Source: Burkholderiales bacterium (GTDB lineage: Bacteria > Pseudomonadota > Gammaproteobacteria > Burkholderiales > Ga0077523). Taken from it: a stretch of 64,000 bases of DNA. Of this stretch, positions 44,433-53,697 are shown piece by piece. Within the stretch, counting starts at the first letter, position 1. Each line of letters opens with the position of its first letter. The position numbers were made by a program, and so were the translations under genes. The notes under the pieces are model-generated. The model worked only from the letters and a program-made list of their open reading frames with translations. It searched no databases and was not told the DNA's origin. The stretch spans positions 31,944 to 95,943 of the forward strand of contig JAIEQG010000038.1 of NCBI GenBank assembly GCA_019747905.1, given 5' to 3'.

Positions 44433-45494
44433 TCACTTCACGCTGCCGATCACGCCCTTCACGAAGAAGTCCATGCTCTCCAGCATCTCCATCGCCATGG
44501 GTTTGCCCGCTGCGAGCAGTTCCTTGCCGTCCTGCCCGACGATCGGGCCGGACCACACTTCGAACTTGTCCTTGAGGATGTCGTCCTTCTTCGCGAGGAT
44601 GCTCTTGCGCACCGGTTCGGTGACTGCGGGGCCGAACGGATCCAGCACCACGGTGCCGTCCTTGAGGTCGCCGCGAATGTGCGAGGGCTTCCACGTGCCG
44701 GCCTTCATCTCGTTCACCACCTTGACCATGGTCGGGCCCCAGTTCCACGAGGCGCCGGTCAGCACCGCTTTCGGTGCGAACTTGGACACGTCCACGTCCT
44801 TGCCGACCACGTAGATGCCGCGCTTCTCCGCCGTCTGCGCGATGGTGATGGGGCTGTCCACCTGTTCGCCGATCACGTCGACGCCGGCGTCGATCAGCGA
44901 GTTGGATGCTTCCGCCTCCTTCGCCGGGTTGAGCCAGCCGCCGGTCCACACCACGGTGGTGGTGGCCTTCGGATTCACGGCCTGGGCACCGAGGGTGAAT
45001 GCATTGATCGAGCGCACCACCTGCGGAATCGGGAACGCAGCGATGAAGCCCAGCTTGCCGCTCTTCGTGACCGAGCCGGCAGCCATGCCGGCGAGATAGA
45101 TCGCGTCGTCCGAGTTGGCCCAGTAGGTGCCGACGTTGTCGCCGAGCTTGAGCCCGCCCGCGTGCATGAACGAGACCTTCGGGTACTTCTTGCCGAGCGC
45201 GATCGCGTAGTCGAGATAGCCGTAGCTGGTGGCGAAGATGATGTTCGCGCCCGACTTGATCATGCGCTCCATCACCTTCTCCACTTCGGCGGTCTCGGGA
45301 ATGTTCTCCACGTGCAGAGTCTTGGTGCCGGCGATGGTCTTCTCGACGTACTGGCGACCGAGGTCGTGGGAGGTGTTGTAGCCGTAGTCCTTCTCCGGTC
45401 CCACGTAGATGTAGCCGATGGTGTCGGCCGTGGCGGGTCCCGCGGCGAGGGCGAACGTGGCAACGGCAGCGCACAGCAGGTGACGCAGTTTCAT
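44433..45494 (-). CDS. BMP-family ABC transporter substrate-binding protein
   Basis: 353 residues. Signal peptide MKLRHLLCAAVATFALAAGPATA. BMP/PnrA-like pattern: IGYIYVGPEKDYGYNTSHDLGRQYVE, IIFATSYGYLDYAIALGKKYPKVSFMHAGG, YLAGMAAGSVTKSGKLGFIAAFPIPQVVRSINAF, VWTGGWLNPAKEAEA. Binds nucleosides or related ring compounds in the periplasm. First of the last three genes of the operon and 36 bp after the second permease. Confidence 0.9.
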   Translation of the reverse strand: MKLRHLLCAAVATFALAAGPATADTIGYIYVGPEKDYGYNTSHDLGRQYVEKTIAGTKTLHVENIPETAEVEKVMERMIKSGANIIFATSYGYLDYAIALGKKYPKVSFMHAGGLKLGDNVGTYWANSDDAIYLAGMAAGSVTKSGKLGFIAAFPIPQVVRSINAFTLGAQAVNPKATTTVVWTGGWLNPAKEAEASNSLIDAGVDVIGEQVDSPITIAQTAEKRGIYVVGKDVDVSKFAPKAVLTGASWNWGPTMVKVVNEMKAGTWKPSHIRGDLKDGTVVLDPFGPAVTEPVRKSILAKKDDILKDKFEVWSGPIVGQDGKELLAAGKPMAMEMLESMDFFVKGVIGSVK

Positions 45495-45529
45495 GACAAC
45501 TCCTTCGAGGTGACGTGGGTGGGAAGGCT

Positions 45530-46450
45530 TCATCGATCCATGACCGCTTTGAGGCCAGCCGGTGTGCCGCTGTCGCTGCGGCGCAGGCAGGTGAGCGTGA
45601 GCACGACGAGGCTCACGATGTAGGGCAGGGTGTGCAGCAGTTGCGCGGAGACGGGCGTGTCGGCGGCCTGCAGGCGCAGCGACAGCGCTTCGGCGCCGCC
45701 GAACAGCAGCGCGGCGGGCAAGGTCCACCACGGATTCCAGCGCGCGACGATGACCAGCCCGACCGCGACGAGACCGCGACCGGCGCTCATGCCTTCGGCC
45801 CAGGTACGCGTGTAGTCCACCGACAGGGCCGCGCCGCCCAGACCCGACAGCAGTCCGCCGACGAGGACCGCCTGAACCTGTACCGCTGCCGGTGATACAC
45901 CGGCCGCACGAGCGGCTGCGGGTGACTCGCCGACGGCGCGCCAACGCAACCCGGTGCGCGTGCGGTAGAACCAGAGGCCGATCACCGGCACCAGCAACAG
46001 CGCGAGCAGTACCGTCGGTGTCATGCCCGCGATCACCGACCCGATCACCGGCCACTGCGCGGCGGACCCGACGTCGATCGAGTCGAAGGCCGTGACCTTC
46101 TGCCCGACGAGAGCCGCACCGAAGTACGCGGACAATCCGAAGCCGAGCATCCAGACCGCCAGGCCGCTCGCGAACTGGTTCGCCTGCGCACCGACCACCA
46201 GAAGCGCATGCACTGCAGACAGTGCGACGCCGGCGCCGGCACCCGCGAGCAACCCGAACCACGGATTCCCGAACGCCGCCGTGGCACCGTATCCGGCCAT
46301 GGCCCCCACCAGCATCTGGCCTTCCGCGCCGAGGTTGATGACGCCGGTGCGTTGCCCGAGGCATTCGCCGAGCAGCGTCAACAGCAGCGGCGTGGCGCTG
46401 CGCAGCGCCGAGATGAGAAAGCCGGTGAAGACGATGTCGAGGCTATCCAC
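45530..46450 (-). CDS. BMP-type ABC transporter permease (second)
   Basis: 306 residues from GTG 46450; the first 45 residues of the longer open frame upstream are not family-like. Many membrane segments; LLTLLGECLGQRTGVINLGAEGQMLVGAMAGYGAT is the BPD_transp_2 signature, and ALRWRAVGESPAAARAAGVSP is the ATPase-contact loop. Overlaps the end of the first permease by eight bases (GTGGATAG). Confidence 0.9.
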   Translation of the reverse strand: MDSLDIVFTGFLISALRSATPLLLTLLGECLGQRTGVINLGAEGQMLVGAMAGYGATAAFGNPWFGLLAGAGAGVALSAVHALLVVGAQANQFASGLAVWMLGFGLSAYFGAALVGQKVTAFDSIDVGSAAQWPVIGSVIAGMTPTVLLALLLVPVIGLWFYRTRTGLRWRAVGESPAAARAAGVSPAAVQVQAVLVGGLLSGLGGAALSVDYTRTWAEGMSAGRGLVAVGLVIVARWNPWWTLPAALLFGGAEALSLRLQAADTPVSAQLLHTLPYIVSLVVLTLTCLRRSDSGTPAGLKAVMDR

Positions 46451-47474
46451 GGCGCACCTGCAGTCGGTTCGCGAAGCCGCCCACCAGCAATACCGCCACG
46501 AACAGGAGGCCCTGCACCACCAGTGCGATCGACGACGGCACGTTGGCGAACATCTGCAGACCGTCGCCGGAAGCGAGCAGCGCACCCACCAGCAAGCTCA
46601 TGGGGATGATGCGCAGACAGTGGTTGCGCGCGAGCCATGCCACCAGGAAGCCGCTCAAGCCCGCACCCGCCGACAGGTTCGCCTGCAACCGTCCCTGGAT
46701 CGACGCGGTCTCCAGAATGCCGGCGAGGCCGGCCAGCATGCCGCCCAGGGCCATGGTGACCAGCACGTTGCGCCGCCAGTTCAAGCCGGCAGCAACCCCT
46801 GCCCGTGGATTGCTGCGCAGGACGTCGAGCGTCAGCCCCCAGCGCGTGCGCACGAACGTCCAGTGCAGCAACACGGCGAGCCCGATCGCGATCCAGAGTC
46901 CGGAATGCACGCGGCTGTCGAAGAACGTGTCCGGCTTGAACGCCTCCGGAAAATCCGCCGTGGCCGGCCATCCCAGATTGGCTGCGCTCTTCCACGGACC
47001 GTAGACGACCCACGTCACCAGCAGCGCGGCCACGTAGTTGACCAGCAGCGTCGAGATGGTCTCGTTCACACCCAGATGCGAACGCAGCACCGCGGGCAGC
47101 AATGCCCACGCCGCCCCGGCCAGCATCGCGACGACGATCATCGCCATGTAGGGGGCTGCGCCGGTCGCCCCGAGATTGGCGAGCACGAATCCGGTGCCCA
47201 GCAGCGCGCCGAAGTAGAGCTGGCCTTCGGCGCCGACGGTGATGAGCCCGAGGCGCGCCGGCAGCGCAGTGGCCAGCGCGCAGAGCAGGATCGGTGTGGC
47301 TCGTACCAGAGATTCGGTGATGGCGTAGCCGTCACCGACCGCCGAGCGCACGATCAGGCCCATCAGTTCCGCCGGGTCGCGGCCAATGGCAAGGAAGAAC
47401 GCACCCGTGAGTACCAGCACGGCGAGAGTGGTGCCGGCGACGCGGCCGGGCCCCGACAGCATCAGGTCACGCAT
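46443..47474 (-). CDS. BMP-type ABC transporter permease (first)
   Basis: 343 residues from ATG 47474. Signature [65 protein letters not shown] and contact loop [24 protein letters not shown]. Starts within the last eight bases of the ATPase gene. Forms the membrane channel with the second permease. Confidence 0.9.
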   Translation of the reverse strand: MRDLMLSGPGRVAGTTLAVLVLTGAFFLAIGRDPAELMGLIVRSAVGDGYAITESLVRATPILLCALATALPARLGLITVGAEGQLYFGALLGTGFVLANLGATGAAPYMAMIVVAMLAGAAWALLPAVLRSHLGVNETISTLLVNYVAALLVTWVVYGPWKSAANLGWPATADFPEAFKPDTFFDSRVHSGLWIAIGLAVLLHWTFVRTRWGLTLDVLRSNPRAGVAAGLNWRRNVLVTMALGGMLAGLAGILETASIQGRLQANLSAGAGLSGFLVAWLARNHCLRIIPMSLLVGALLASGDGLQMFANVPSSIALVVQGLLFVAVLLVGGFANRLQVRRG

Positions 47475-48981
47475 GCGCTGTCTCCGCTGCCGCGTCGATC
47501 GAATGTCCCACCATCCAGGCGCCGAGTTGTCGGCGCGTGGCCTGCGCGGTGTCCGCGATGCCTGCGATCCGGCCCCGATGCAGCACCGCGATCCGGTGCG
47601 CATAGCGCAGCAGGTCGTCGAGGTCCTCGGAGATCCACAACACCGCTGCGCCGCGTCGGGCGTGGGCGAACAGCGCTTCGTACACCGCCGCGGCGGCGCC
47701 GAGGTCGAGGCCCATGGTGGGATAGCAGGCCACGATCAGCGCCGGAGCACCGGCCAGTTCCCGTGCGGCGACGAGCTTCTGCAGATTGCCGCCGGACAGC
47801 GATGCCGCAGTCGCGCGCGGATCGGTCGGGCGAATGTCGAAGGCCGTGATGCGCTCCCGAGCGTCGGCGTCGAACTGCGACGGGTGCGAACGCCACGGCA
47901 GGTCCTGGATGCGCTTCAGCATCAGATTGACCGCGACGCTCAGGTCGGGTGCCACGGCATTGCGCAGCGGCTGTTCGGGCAGGTAGGCCACCGCAGGCTG
48001 CGCCGGCGTTTCGGCGCGCGGCGCTTGCAGTGTCTCGCCGTCCACGATCACCTCGCCCGCATGCAGGATCGCAAGCCCGGCGACCGCGTCGGCGAGGGTT
48101 TGCTGGCCGTTGCCCGACACGCCGGCGATACCGAGAATCTCGCCGGCGGCAATCCGCAGGTCGACATCGGCGATCGCGCCGGCCGTAGTGGTGGCGGACA
48201 GGGTCTTGATCCACGCGCGCGGGAGCGCGTCCGGTCTCCGTTCCACCGGCTGGGCGGTCGTGACTGTTTCGGCACCGACGATCAGCCGGACCAGGGCGTC
48301 CGGTGTAACCGAATGGGGATCGAGCGTTGCGACCATGCGGCCGCGACGCATCACGGCGACGCGCCGGGCGCAGGCGAAGACGTCTTCGAGCTTGTGGGTG
48401 ATGAGAACAACGGCAGCATCGCCGGCGGCAATGCGCCGGACCTGTTCCCACAACCGTTCCGACTCCGCCGGCGTCAACACCGAGGTCGGTTCGTCGAGGA
48501 TGACCACGCGGGCATCGAGATTCAGCACTTTCGCCAACTCGACCAGTTGCATCTCGCCCACGGCGAGACGTGACACCGGCAGGTCCGGATCGATCTCCGG
48601 CGCGATGTCACGCAGGCGCGCGACCGGATCGCCGAAGGCGCGTGCACCGCGGCCGATCCACCAGGGCGTGCGGCGATGGGCGAGCGCCAGGTTCTCGCGC
48701 ACCGTGAGCGCGGGCACCAGGCTGAACTGCTGGAACACCATGCCGATCCCGAGCGCTGCCGCGGTGCGCGGCGAGTCGATCGCGACCGGCTTGCCGTCGA
48801 TGCGGATCTCACCCGCGTCGGCCTGCTGGAAGCCGAACAGGATCTTCATCAGCGTGCTCTTGCCGGCGCCGTTCTCGCCCAGCAAGGCGACGACCTCGCC
48901 CGGGACGAGGTCGAGGTGGACGTCGTCGTTGGCGAGAGTTGCGCCGTAGCGCTTGGTGATGCCGGCGAGGCTGACGTGCAT
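47467..48981 (-). CDS. BMP-type ABC transporter ATPase (two nucleotide-binding domains)
   Basis: 504 residues. First domain: Walker [16 protein letters not shown]-loop [10 protein letters not shown], signature [16 protein letters not shown], Walker [12 protein letters not shown]. Second domain: degenerate Walker [12 protein letters not shown], signature [15 protein letters not shown], Walker [13 protein letters not shown]. The degenerate second site is usual for the sugar/nucleoside (CUT2/BMP) family. First gene of the operon ATPase, permease, permease, receptor, hydrolase, RidA. Confidence 0.92.
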   Translation of the reverse strand: MHVSLAGITKRYGATLANDDVHLDLVPGEVVALLGENGAGKSTLMKILFGFQQADAGEIRIDGKPVAIDSPRTAAALGIGMVFQQFSLVPALTVRENLALAHRRTPWWIGRGARAFGDPVARLRDIAPEIDPDLPVSRLAVGEMQLVELAKVLNLDARVVILDEPTSVLTPAESERLWEQVRRIAAGDAAVVLITHKLEDVFACARRVAVMRRGRMVATLDPHSVTPDALVRLIVGAETVTTAQPVERRPDALPRAWIKTLSATTTAGAIADVDLRIAAGEILGIAGVSGNGQQTLADAVAGLAILHAGEVIVDGETLQAPRAETPAQPAVAYLPEQPLRNAVAPDLSVAVNLMLKRIQDLPWRSHPSQFDADARERITAFDIRPTDPRATAASLSGGNLQKLVAARELAGAPALIVACYPTMGLDLGAAAAVYEALFAHARRGAAVLWISEDLDDLLRYAHRIAVLHRGRIAGIADTAQATRRQLGAWMVGHSIDAAAETAHA

Positions 48982-49034
48982 GAACGAGACCGATGAACGG
49001 GATGCGAGTCATGCTAGGGAGCGGAGCCGGTCGG

Positions 49035-49059
49035 CGGTATCGCGCGCGGCGCGATACCG
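49035..49059. promoter_or_regulatory. 11-3-11 perfect palindrome upstream of the ABC operon
   Basis: CGGTATCGCGC-GCG-GCGCGATACCG, 54 bp upstream of the ATPase start (minus strand). Its place in the leader/promoter region suggests an operator or an mRNA leader hairpin. Confidence 0.45.
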
Positions 49060-49063
49060 GGGC

Positions 49064-49102
49064 AGCGGGAACCGCTAGGGCGGGCTAGCGGGAACCGCTA
49101 GC
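49064..49102. repeat. tandem palindromes AGCGGGAACCGCT
   Basis: Two copies: 49064-49076 (AGCGG-GAA-CCGCT) and 49084-49102 (GCTAGCGG-GAA-CCGCTAGC). They are 20 bp apart, about two helix turns, as expected for paired operator sites, but a mobile repeat remnant is also possible. Confidence 0.5.
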
Positions 49103-49122
49103 AGGGGAGGTCGGGGTGGCCT

Positions 49123-49244
49123 GCCCCCATCCCAACCTTCCCCCACGACTGCGTCGTGGGGGAAGGAGTGCATAGGTTTGCGGCTGTGCCAATCACAGGC
49201 ACTCCTTCCCCCATCGCAGATGGGGGAAGGTTGGGATGGGGGCA
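49123..49244. repeat. paired-hairpin G/C repeat, copy 5 (left flank of T1SS module)
   Basis: Outer ends GCCCCCATCCCAACC and GGTTGGGATGGGGGC; two hairpins CCTTCCCCCACGACTGCGTCGTGGGGGAAGG-type and CTTCCCCCATC-GCA-GATGGGGGAAG, separated by a 39-bp spacer at 49166-49204 (GAGTGCATAGGTTTG to CACAGGCACTC). The right-flank copy at 63.7 kb has the same spacer inverted. Confidence 0.88.
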
Positions 49245-49253
49245 GCGATGCAA

Positions 49254-49690
49254 CTACTCCGCGTCCGCCGCCGCCTCGAGCGCAGCAAAAGCGAACCGCG
49301 CCAATTCCGTCGCCGACGCCAGCCCGAGCTTGCGCTTGATGTTGGCTCGATGCGCTTCCACCGTGTTCACGCTGCGATTCAGCGTGCGTGGAATGTCGCC
49401 GCTCTTCAAGCCGCGACCGATCAGCCGCATGACCTCCAGTTCACGATCGTTGAGGCCTGTCAGGCAAACGATGGAGTAGCCATGCTGAATCGGTAAGACC
49501 TCCGTAAGGCGCGCCTACGCATACTAAGGGACTGGTGCCCCTGTCGTACGACCACGGAAGCCTCGCGACAAACAAAGCCCCCGCCACGTCGATAGTTGAG
49601 ATCTCCGTTCCAAAGAGATCCGAAGTTTGAACTTTTCCGTGTTCGTAGTCCGTCCGGATAGCATCGATCAAGGTTTCCCGACAGCACGTC
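49254..49690 (-). pseudogene. LuxR-family regulator remnant, left copy
   Basis: On the minus strand, 49479-49254 encodes a full LuxR-type HTH: LTGLNDRELEVMRLIGRGLKSG, IPRTLNRSVNTVEAHRANIK, RKLGLASATELARFAFAAL, stop at 49254. Upstream in this frame a TAG stops it within about 26 codons and no start exists. A second open frame from about 49690 to 49441 (LIDAIRTDYEHGKVQTSDLFG, TEISTIDVAGALFVARLP, LTDSAWLLHRLPDR) looks protein-like and joins it if one frameshift is assumed near 49460. The 162 bp at 49254-49415 is duplicated at 63762-63923. Interpreted as a broken regulator gene. Confidence 0.65.
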
Positions 49691-49840
49691 GGCAACTTTC
49701 GTCGGTACAATGAGGGCGAGAAGTGAGTTTGTAGAGCCACATCTCCGACGCCGACAGGCGACAGATCAAGTGGCCTTGCCTTGCAGTGTGCTGTTGGCCC
49801 GCGCATTTGCGCGCGAGCCTTGCCCTCCAAGCGAGACCGC
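49691..49840. other. leader region before the T1SS exporter gene
   Basis: About 150 bp with no convincing gene, visibly richer in A/T than the flanks. A -10-like TACAAT lies at 49706-49711 on the plus strand but without a clear -35. An open frame on the minus strand crosses it and is considered part of the broken regulator or a chance frame. Confidence 0.35.
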
Positions 49841-49852
49841 ATGCCTGATCTA

Positions 49853-49866
49853 CCCCCCCCCCCCCC
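49853..49866 (+). repeat. homopolymer of 14 C at the start of the exporter gene
   Basis: Starts 12 bases after an ATG at 49841. With 14 C this ATG is out of frame with the exporter; 15 or 12 C would bring it in frame and add a short N terminus (MPDL, prolines, ERHVP). Such tracts mutate by slippage. Confidence 0.85.
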
Positions 49867-49875
49867 GAGCGGCAC

Positions 49876-52008
49876 GTGCCTGCTCCTGACGCCGGACTAT
49901 TGTGCCTGTCGATCCTCTCCCGCCTTCACGGGATAGCCGCGGAGCCCACGCAACTCGCGCATGAACTGGGTTTGTCCGGCCGCGCGGGCGTCGACGACCT
50001 GCTGCGCGCCGCCAAACGCCTGGGCCTGCGCGCCAAGGCCGCTCCGCTGGACCTTGCCCGCGCCGCCGACGGCAAGACCCCGCTCCCCTGCCTGATCGAA
50101 CTCCGATCGGTGAGCGAAGGCAACACCACCTTCGCCGTCCTCGCCAAGCTCGATCGCGAGAAGGCCTTGCTGCACGACCCGAGCCAGGAACGTCCCGTTG
50201 TACTTCCGGTGACCGAACTCGTTTCTCGCATGACCGGTCCAGCCGTCTTCATCGCCTCCCGCGCCTCGCTGGCCGCCGAACTCGCCCGCTTCGACTTCAG
50301 CTGGTTCATCCCGGCGCTGGTCAAGTACCGCAAGCTGGTGGGCCAGGCGCTGATAGCCTCCGTGGCCCTGCAGCTCTTTGCCCTGATCACGCCATTGTTC
50401 TTCCAGGTCGTGATGGACAAGGTGCTCGTCCACAAGGGCCTCTCCACCCTGACCGTCATCGGTGTCGCCCTGGCCGCCACCGTCCTGTTCGAATCCGTCC
50501 TCTCGGCCCTGCGCACCTACGTCTTCGCCCACACCACCAGCCGCATCGACGTGGAACTGGGTGCGAAGCTCTACCGTCATCTGCTGTCCCTGCCGCTCGC
50601 CTACTTCGAAGCCCGCCGCGTCGGCGATTCCGTCGCCCGGGTCCGGGAACTGGAGCACATCCGCCAGTTCCTGACCGGCCCGGCCCTGATGTCCGTCATC
50701 GACGCGGCCTTCACCGTTGTCTTCCTGGCCGTGATGCTGTTCTACAGCGTCACGCTGACCCTCATCGTCCTGGCCTCCATACCGCTCTACGGCCTGCTCA
50801 TGTGGACCGTCATGCCCACCTTGCGCAGACGCCTGGACGAACGCTTCAGTCGCGGCGCCGAGAATCAGGCCTTCCTGGTGGAATCCGTCACCAACATCCA
50901 GACCCTGAAGGCCGGTGCCCTGGAACCGGTGAGCAGCAAGCGCTGGGACGAACAACTGGCCGGCTACGTCGCCTCCAGCTTCCGCGTCACCCGCATCGCC
51001 GCCTTCGCCGGGGAAGGCGTGCAGTTCATCCAGAAACTCGTCACCGTGGGCATCCTGTGGCTCGGTGCCTACGAAGTGATGGACGGGGCCATGACCATCG
51101 GCGCCCTGGTAGCCTTCAACATGCTGGCCGGCCGCGTCGCCCAACCGATCCTCAGACTGGCCCAACTCTGGCAGGACCTGCAGCAGACCGGCATCTCCAT
51201 GGCGCGCTTGGCCGACATCCTCGACACCAAGGGCGAGAATGCGCTGACCCAGGGCCGGGCCCAGCTCCCACCCATCCAGGGCGACCTCCGCTTCGACCAG
51301 GTGCGCTTCCGCTATCGACCGGACGGCTCCGAAGTACTGCGCGGCATCTCCTTCCACCTGGCCCCGGGACAGGTGCTGGGCCTGGTGGGCCGCTCAGGCT
51401 CAGGCAAGAGCACCGTCGCCAAGCTGATGCAGCGCCTGTACGTCCCCGAGCGTGGAAGAGTGCTCATCGACGGCGTCGACCTCGCCCTGGCTGACCCCAC
51501 CTGGCTGCGCCGCCAGATCGGCGTGGTGCTGCAAGAGAACCGTCTGTTTGCCCGCAGCATCCGCGACAACATCGCCCTGGCCGACCCCGGCGCGCCCATG
51601 GAAGCGGTCATCGAAGCCGCCAAGCTCGCCGGAGCCCACGACTTCATCCTGGAACTGCCCGAAGGCTACGACACCCTGGTGGGCGAGCAGGGCGCCACCC
51701 TCTCCGGCGGCCAGCGCCAGCGCATTGCCATCGCCCGGGCGCTGCTGACCCAACCGCGCATCCTCATCTTCGACGAGGCCACCTCGGCCCTGGACTACGA
51801 ATCCGAGCGCATCGTGCAGGACAACCTGCGCGCGATGGCGAAGGGAAGAACCGTCATCGTCATCGCCCACCGCCTGAGTGCAGTCAAGGACGCCGATCGC
51901 ATCATCGTGCTCGACCACGGCGAGATCGTGGAGGAGGGCACCCACACGGAACTCATCCAGAAACCGCTGGGGCGCTATGCACGGCTGCATCAGATGCAGG
52001 CGGGGTGA
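49876..52008 (+). CDS. type I secretion ABC exporter, HlyB-like with inactive C39 domain
   Basis: 710 residues from GTG 49876. Residues 1-130 are a C39 peptidase-like domain: DAGLLCLSILSRLHGIAAEPTQLAHELG, with Ala where bacteriocin exporters have the catalytic Cys, as in RTX exporters. Six membrane segments follow (ALVKYRKLVGQALIASVALQLFALITPLFFQVVMDKVL onward). The ATPase has Walker A LVGRSGSGKSTVAK, signature LSGGQRQRIAIARALL, Walker B ILIFDEATSALD. It exports the RTX protein encoded downstream. The start is uncertain: see the poly-C tract and the upstream ATG 49841. Confidence 0.92.
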   Translation: MPAPDAGLLCLSILSRLHGIAAEPTQLAHELGLSGRAGVDDLLRAAKRLGLRAKAAPLDLARAADGKTPLPCLIELRSVSEGNTTFAVLAKLDREKALLHDPSQERPVVLPVTELVSRMTGPAVFIASRASLAAELARFDFSWFIPALVKYRKLVGQALIASVALQLFALITPLFFQVVMDKVLVHKGLSTLTVIGVALAATVLFESVLSALRTYVFAHTTSRIDVELGAKLYRHLLSLPLAYFEARRVGDSVARVRELEHIRQFLTGPALMSVIDAAFTVVFLAVMLFYSVTLTLIVLASIPLYGLLMWTVMPTLRRRLDERFSRGAENQAFLVESVTNIQTLKAGALEPVSSKRWDEQLAGYVASSFRVTRIAAFAGEGVQFIQKLVTVGILWLGAYEVMDGAMTIGALVAFNMLAGRVAQPILRLAQLWQDLQQTGISMARLADILDTKGENALTQGRAQLPPIQGDLRFDQVRFRYRPDGSEVLRGISFHLAPGQVLGLVGRSGSGKSTVAKLMQRLYVPERGRVLIDGVDLALADPTWLRRQIGVVLQENRLFARSIRDNIALADPGAPMEAVIEAAKLAGAHDFILELPEGYDTLVGEQGATLSGGQRQRIAIARALLTQPRILIFDEATSALDYESERIVQDNLRAMAKGRTVIVIAHRLSAVKDADRIIVLDHGEIVEEGTHTELIQKPLGRYARLHQMQAG

Positions 52009-52090
52009 TCGGACTGCCATGCGCCACACGCAGATTCAACCGTTTGCGTCGCCACTGCCACGACCATCTCCTCTCCCATCGGAGGAAGAC

Positions 52091-52131
52091 TCCCTCCCCC
52101 GGCTGTGCCGGGGGAGGGCTGGGGTGGGGGC
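52091..52131. repeat. half copy of the paired-hairpin repeat, copy 6
   Basis: A single hairpin CCCTCCCCCGGC-TGT-GCCGGGGGAGGG with the end CTGGGGTGGGGG, between the exporter and adaptor genes. Confidence 0.8.
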
Positions 52132-52170
52132 TGCATTCGGCTTGACAACGGATCCTCCCAAGGCACCCGC

Positions 52171-53604
52171 ATGACCAGCGGCACGATCGACCTCTTCCAA
52201 CGCTACGCGCGGGTTTTGCGGTTCGCCTGGAAAGAGCGCAGGCACCTCGAATCGCCCAAGCGCCAAACGCTCGAACGCCAGTTCCTGCCCGCCGCGCTGG
52301 AGATCACCGAGACCCCAGCACCGGTACTGGCCCACGCCCTCCTGTGGTTCATCATCGGCGTGTTCCTGTTCTTCCTGGGCTGGTCGATCCTCGGTAAGGT
52401 GGATGTCGTCGCCGTGGCGCAGGGGCAGGTCATCGCCTCCGGTAAGGCCAAGGTCATCCAGCCGGCGGAGACGGCGGTGGTGAAGCGCATTCATATCACC
52501 GACGGGCAACAGGTCGAGGCCGGCGATGTCCTGATCGAACTGGAAGCCGCGGGAACTGCCAGCGAGGCGGAATCCCAACGTATTCGGGAAGCACTGATTG
52601 CGGCCAAGCTCGAGTCCTTGCGCTATGGAGCACTGGCCAGCGCCGCCCGCAATCCCGCTCGCGCCACGACACTCCCGGTCAGCGCTGCCGCGAAGACCGA
52701 TCTCCCGGCCGACCGCGTCGCAGGCGAAGCGCAAGCCCTCCGGGTCGATCTCGCCGACTATCGTGCCAAGCTCGCCTCGATCGATGCCGACATCGCGCAC
52801 CGCACCGCCGAGCGCGATTCCGCGAAAGAACTCGTAGGCAAGCTGGCTCGTACCGCTCCCATCGCCCAGCGCCGCGCCGGGGACTACAAGGCTCTCGTGG
52901 ACCAGAAGTTCGTCTCCGAGCACGGTTATCTGGAGCGGCAGCAAGCCATGTTCGAGCAGGAAGGCGATCTGGCGTTCCAGAGTGCGAGAGTGCGTGAACT
53001 GGAAGCCGGCATCCAGGAAGGGCATCAGCGGCGCTCAAGCCTGATCGCCGAAGTGGAGCGCACCGCGATCGGCCAGAAGCTCGAGGCCGACAAACGCATG
53101 GCCCAACTCGAACAGGAACTGCTCAAGGCCCAGAGCCGTCAGCGGCAACAGAGGCTCGTCGCTCCGGTCGACGGCACGGTACAGCAACTCGCCGTCCACA
53201 CTGAGGGCGGAGTCGTGACAGAGGCACAGCCCCTGATGGTCATCGCCCCCTCGGACTATCAGGCGGAAGTGGAGGCGACGCTGGAAAACAAGGACGTAGG
53301 GTTCGTGAAAGTCGGGCAGCGCGCGGAGGTTAAGGTGGAAACGTTCCCCTTTACGCGCTATGGAACCATACCTGGCGTCGTGAGCTTCGTTTCCAACGAT
53401 GCGGTACAGAACGAAAAGCGCGGGCCGACGTTTCAGGTCAGGGTGAGGCTAGACCGAGGGTCTCTGGTGGTGGACCAGCGAGAGGTGAACCTGAGCCCCG
53501 GAATGGCGGTGAGCGCGGAGGTCATGGCGGACAAGCGGACCGTGATTGCGTACTTAATCGACCCGATTCGAAGGCGGGCAGCTGAGAGTTTCCGCGAACG
53601 GTGA
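52171..53604 (+). CDS. HlyD-like type I secretion membrane fusion protein
   Basis: 477 residues. One N-terminal membrane anchor (VLAHALLWFIIGVFLFFLGWSIL, about residues 55-77), then VDVVAVAQGQVIASGKAKVIQPAETAVVKRI (lipoyl/barrel-sandwich), a long coiled coil, QRLVAPVDGTVQQLAVHTEGGVV, and the C-terminal VKVETFPFTRYGTIPGVVSFVSNDA typical of HlyD. ATG 52171 is chosen; upstream frame reads through the repeat. Links the exporter to an outer membrane factor, which is not encoded in this module. Confidence 0.92.
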   Translation: MTSGTIDLFQRYARVLRFAWKERRHLESPKRQTLERQFLPAALEITETPAPVLAHALLWFIIGVFLFFLGWSILGKVDVVAVAQGQVIASGKAKVIQPAETAVVKRIHITDGQQVEAGDVLIELEAAGTASEAESQRIREALIAAKLESLRYGALASAARNPARATTLPVSAAAKTDLPADRVAGEAQALRVDLADYRAKLASIDADIAHRTAERDSAKELVGKLARTAPIAQRRAGDYKALVDQKFVSEHGYLERQQAMFEQEGDLAFQSARVRELEAGIQEGHQRRSSLIAEVERTAIGQKLEADKRMAQLEQELLKAQSRQRQQRLVAPVDGTVQQLAVHTEGGVVTEAQPLMVIAPSDYQAEVEATLENKDVGFVKVGQRAEVKVETFPFTRYGTIPGVVSFVSNDAVQNEKRGPTFQVRVRLDRGSLVVDQREVNLSPGMAVSAEVMADKRTVIAYLIDPIRRRAAESFRER

Positions 53605-53697
53605 TTTGCGACGAATGCTTTCGCAACGTACCGCATCGGCAATGAGGCGACCCAACACACGGGCCCATAAGGTTGTAAAAGCAACGAAGGAAATACA

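Noticed and set aside
49441..49875. Stand-alone 144-residue gene on the minus strand
   Set aside because: The first half is poly-Gly/Arg from the C-tract and leader region, and the second half fits better as the upstream part of the broken LuxR gene.
52105..52170. Upstream start for the HlyD-like adaptor
   Set aside because: The extra 22 codons come from the hairpin repeat (GEGWGGG) and are not family-like; ATG 52171 fits HlyD N termini.
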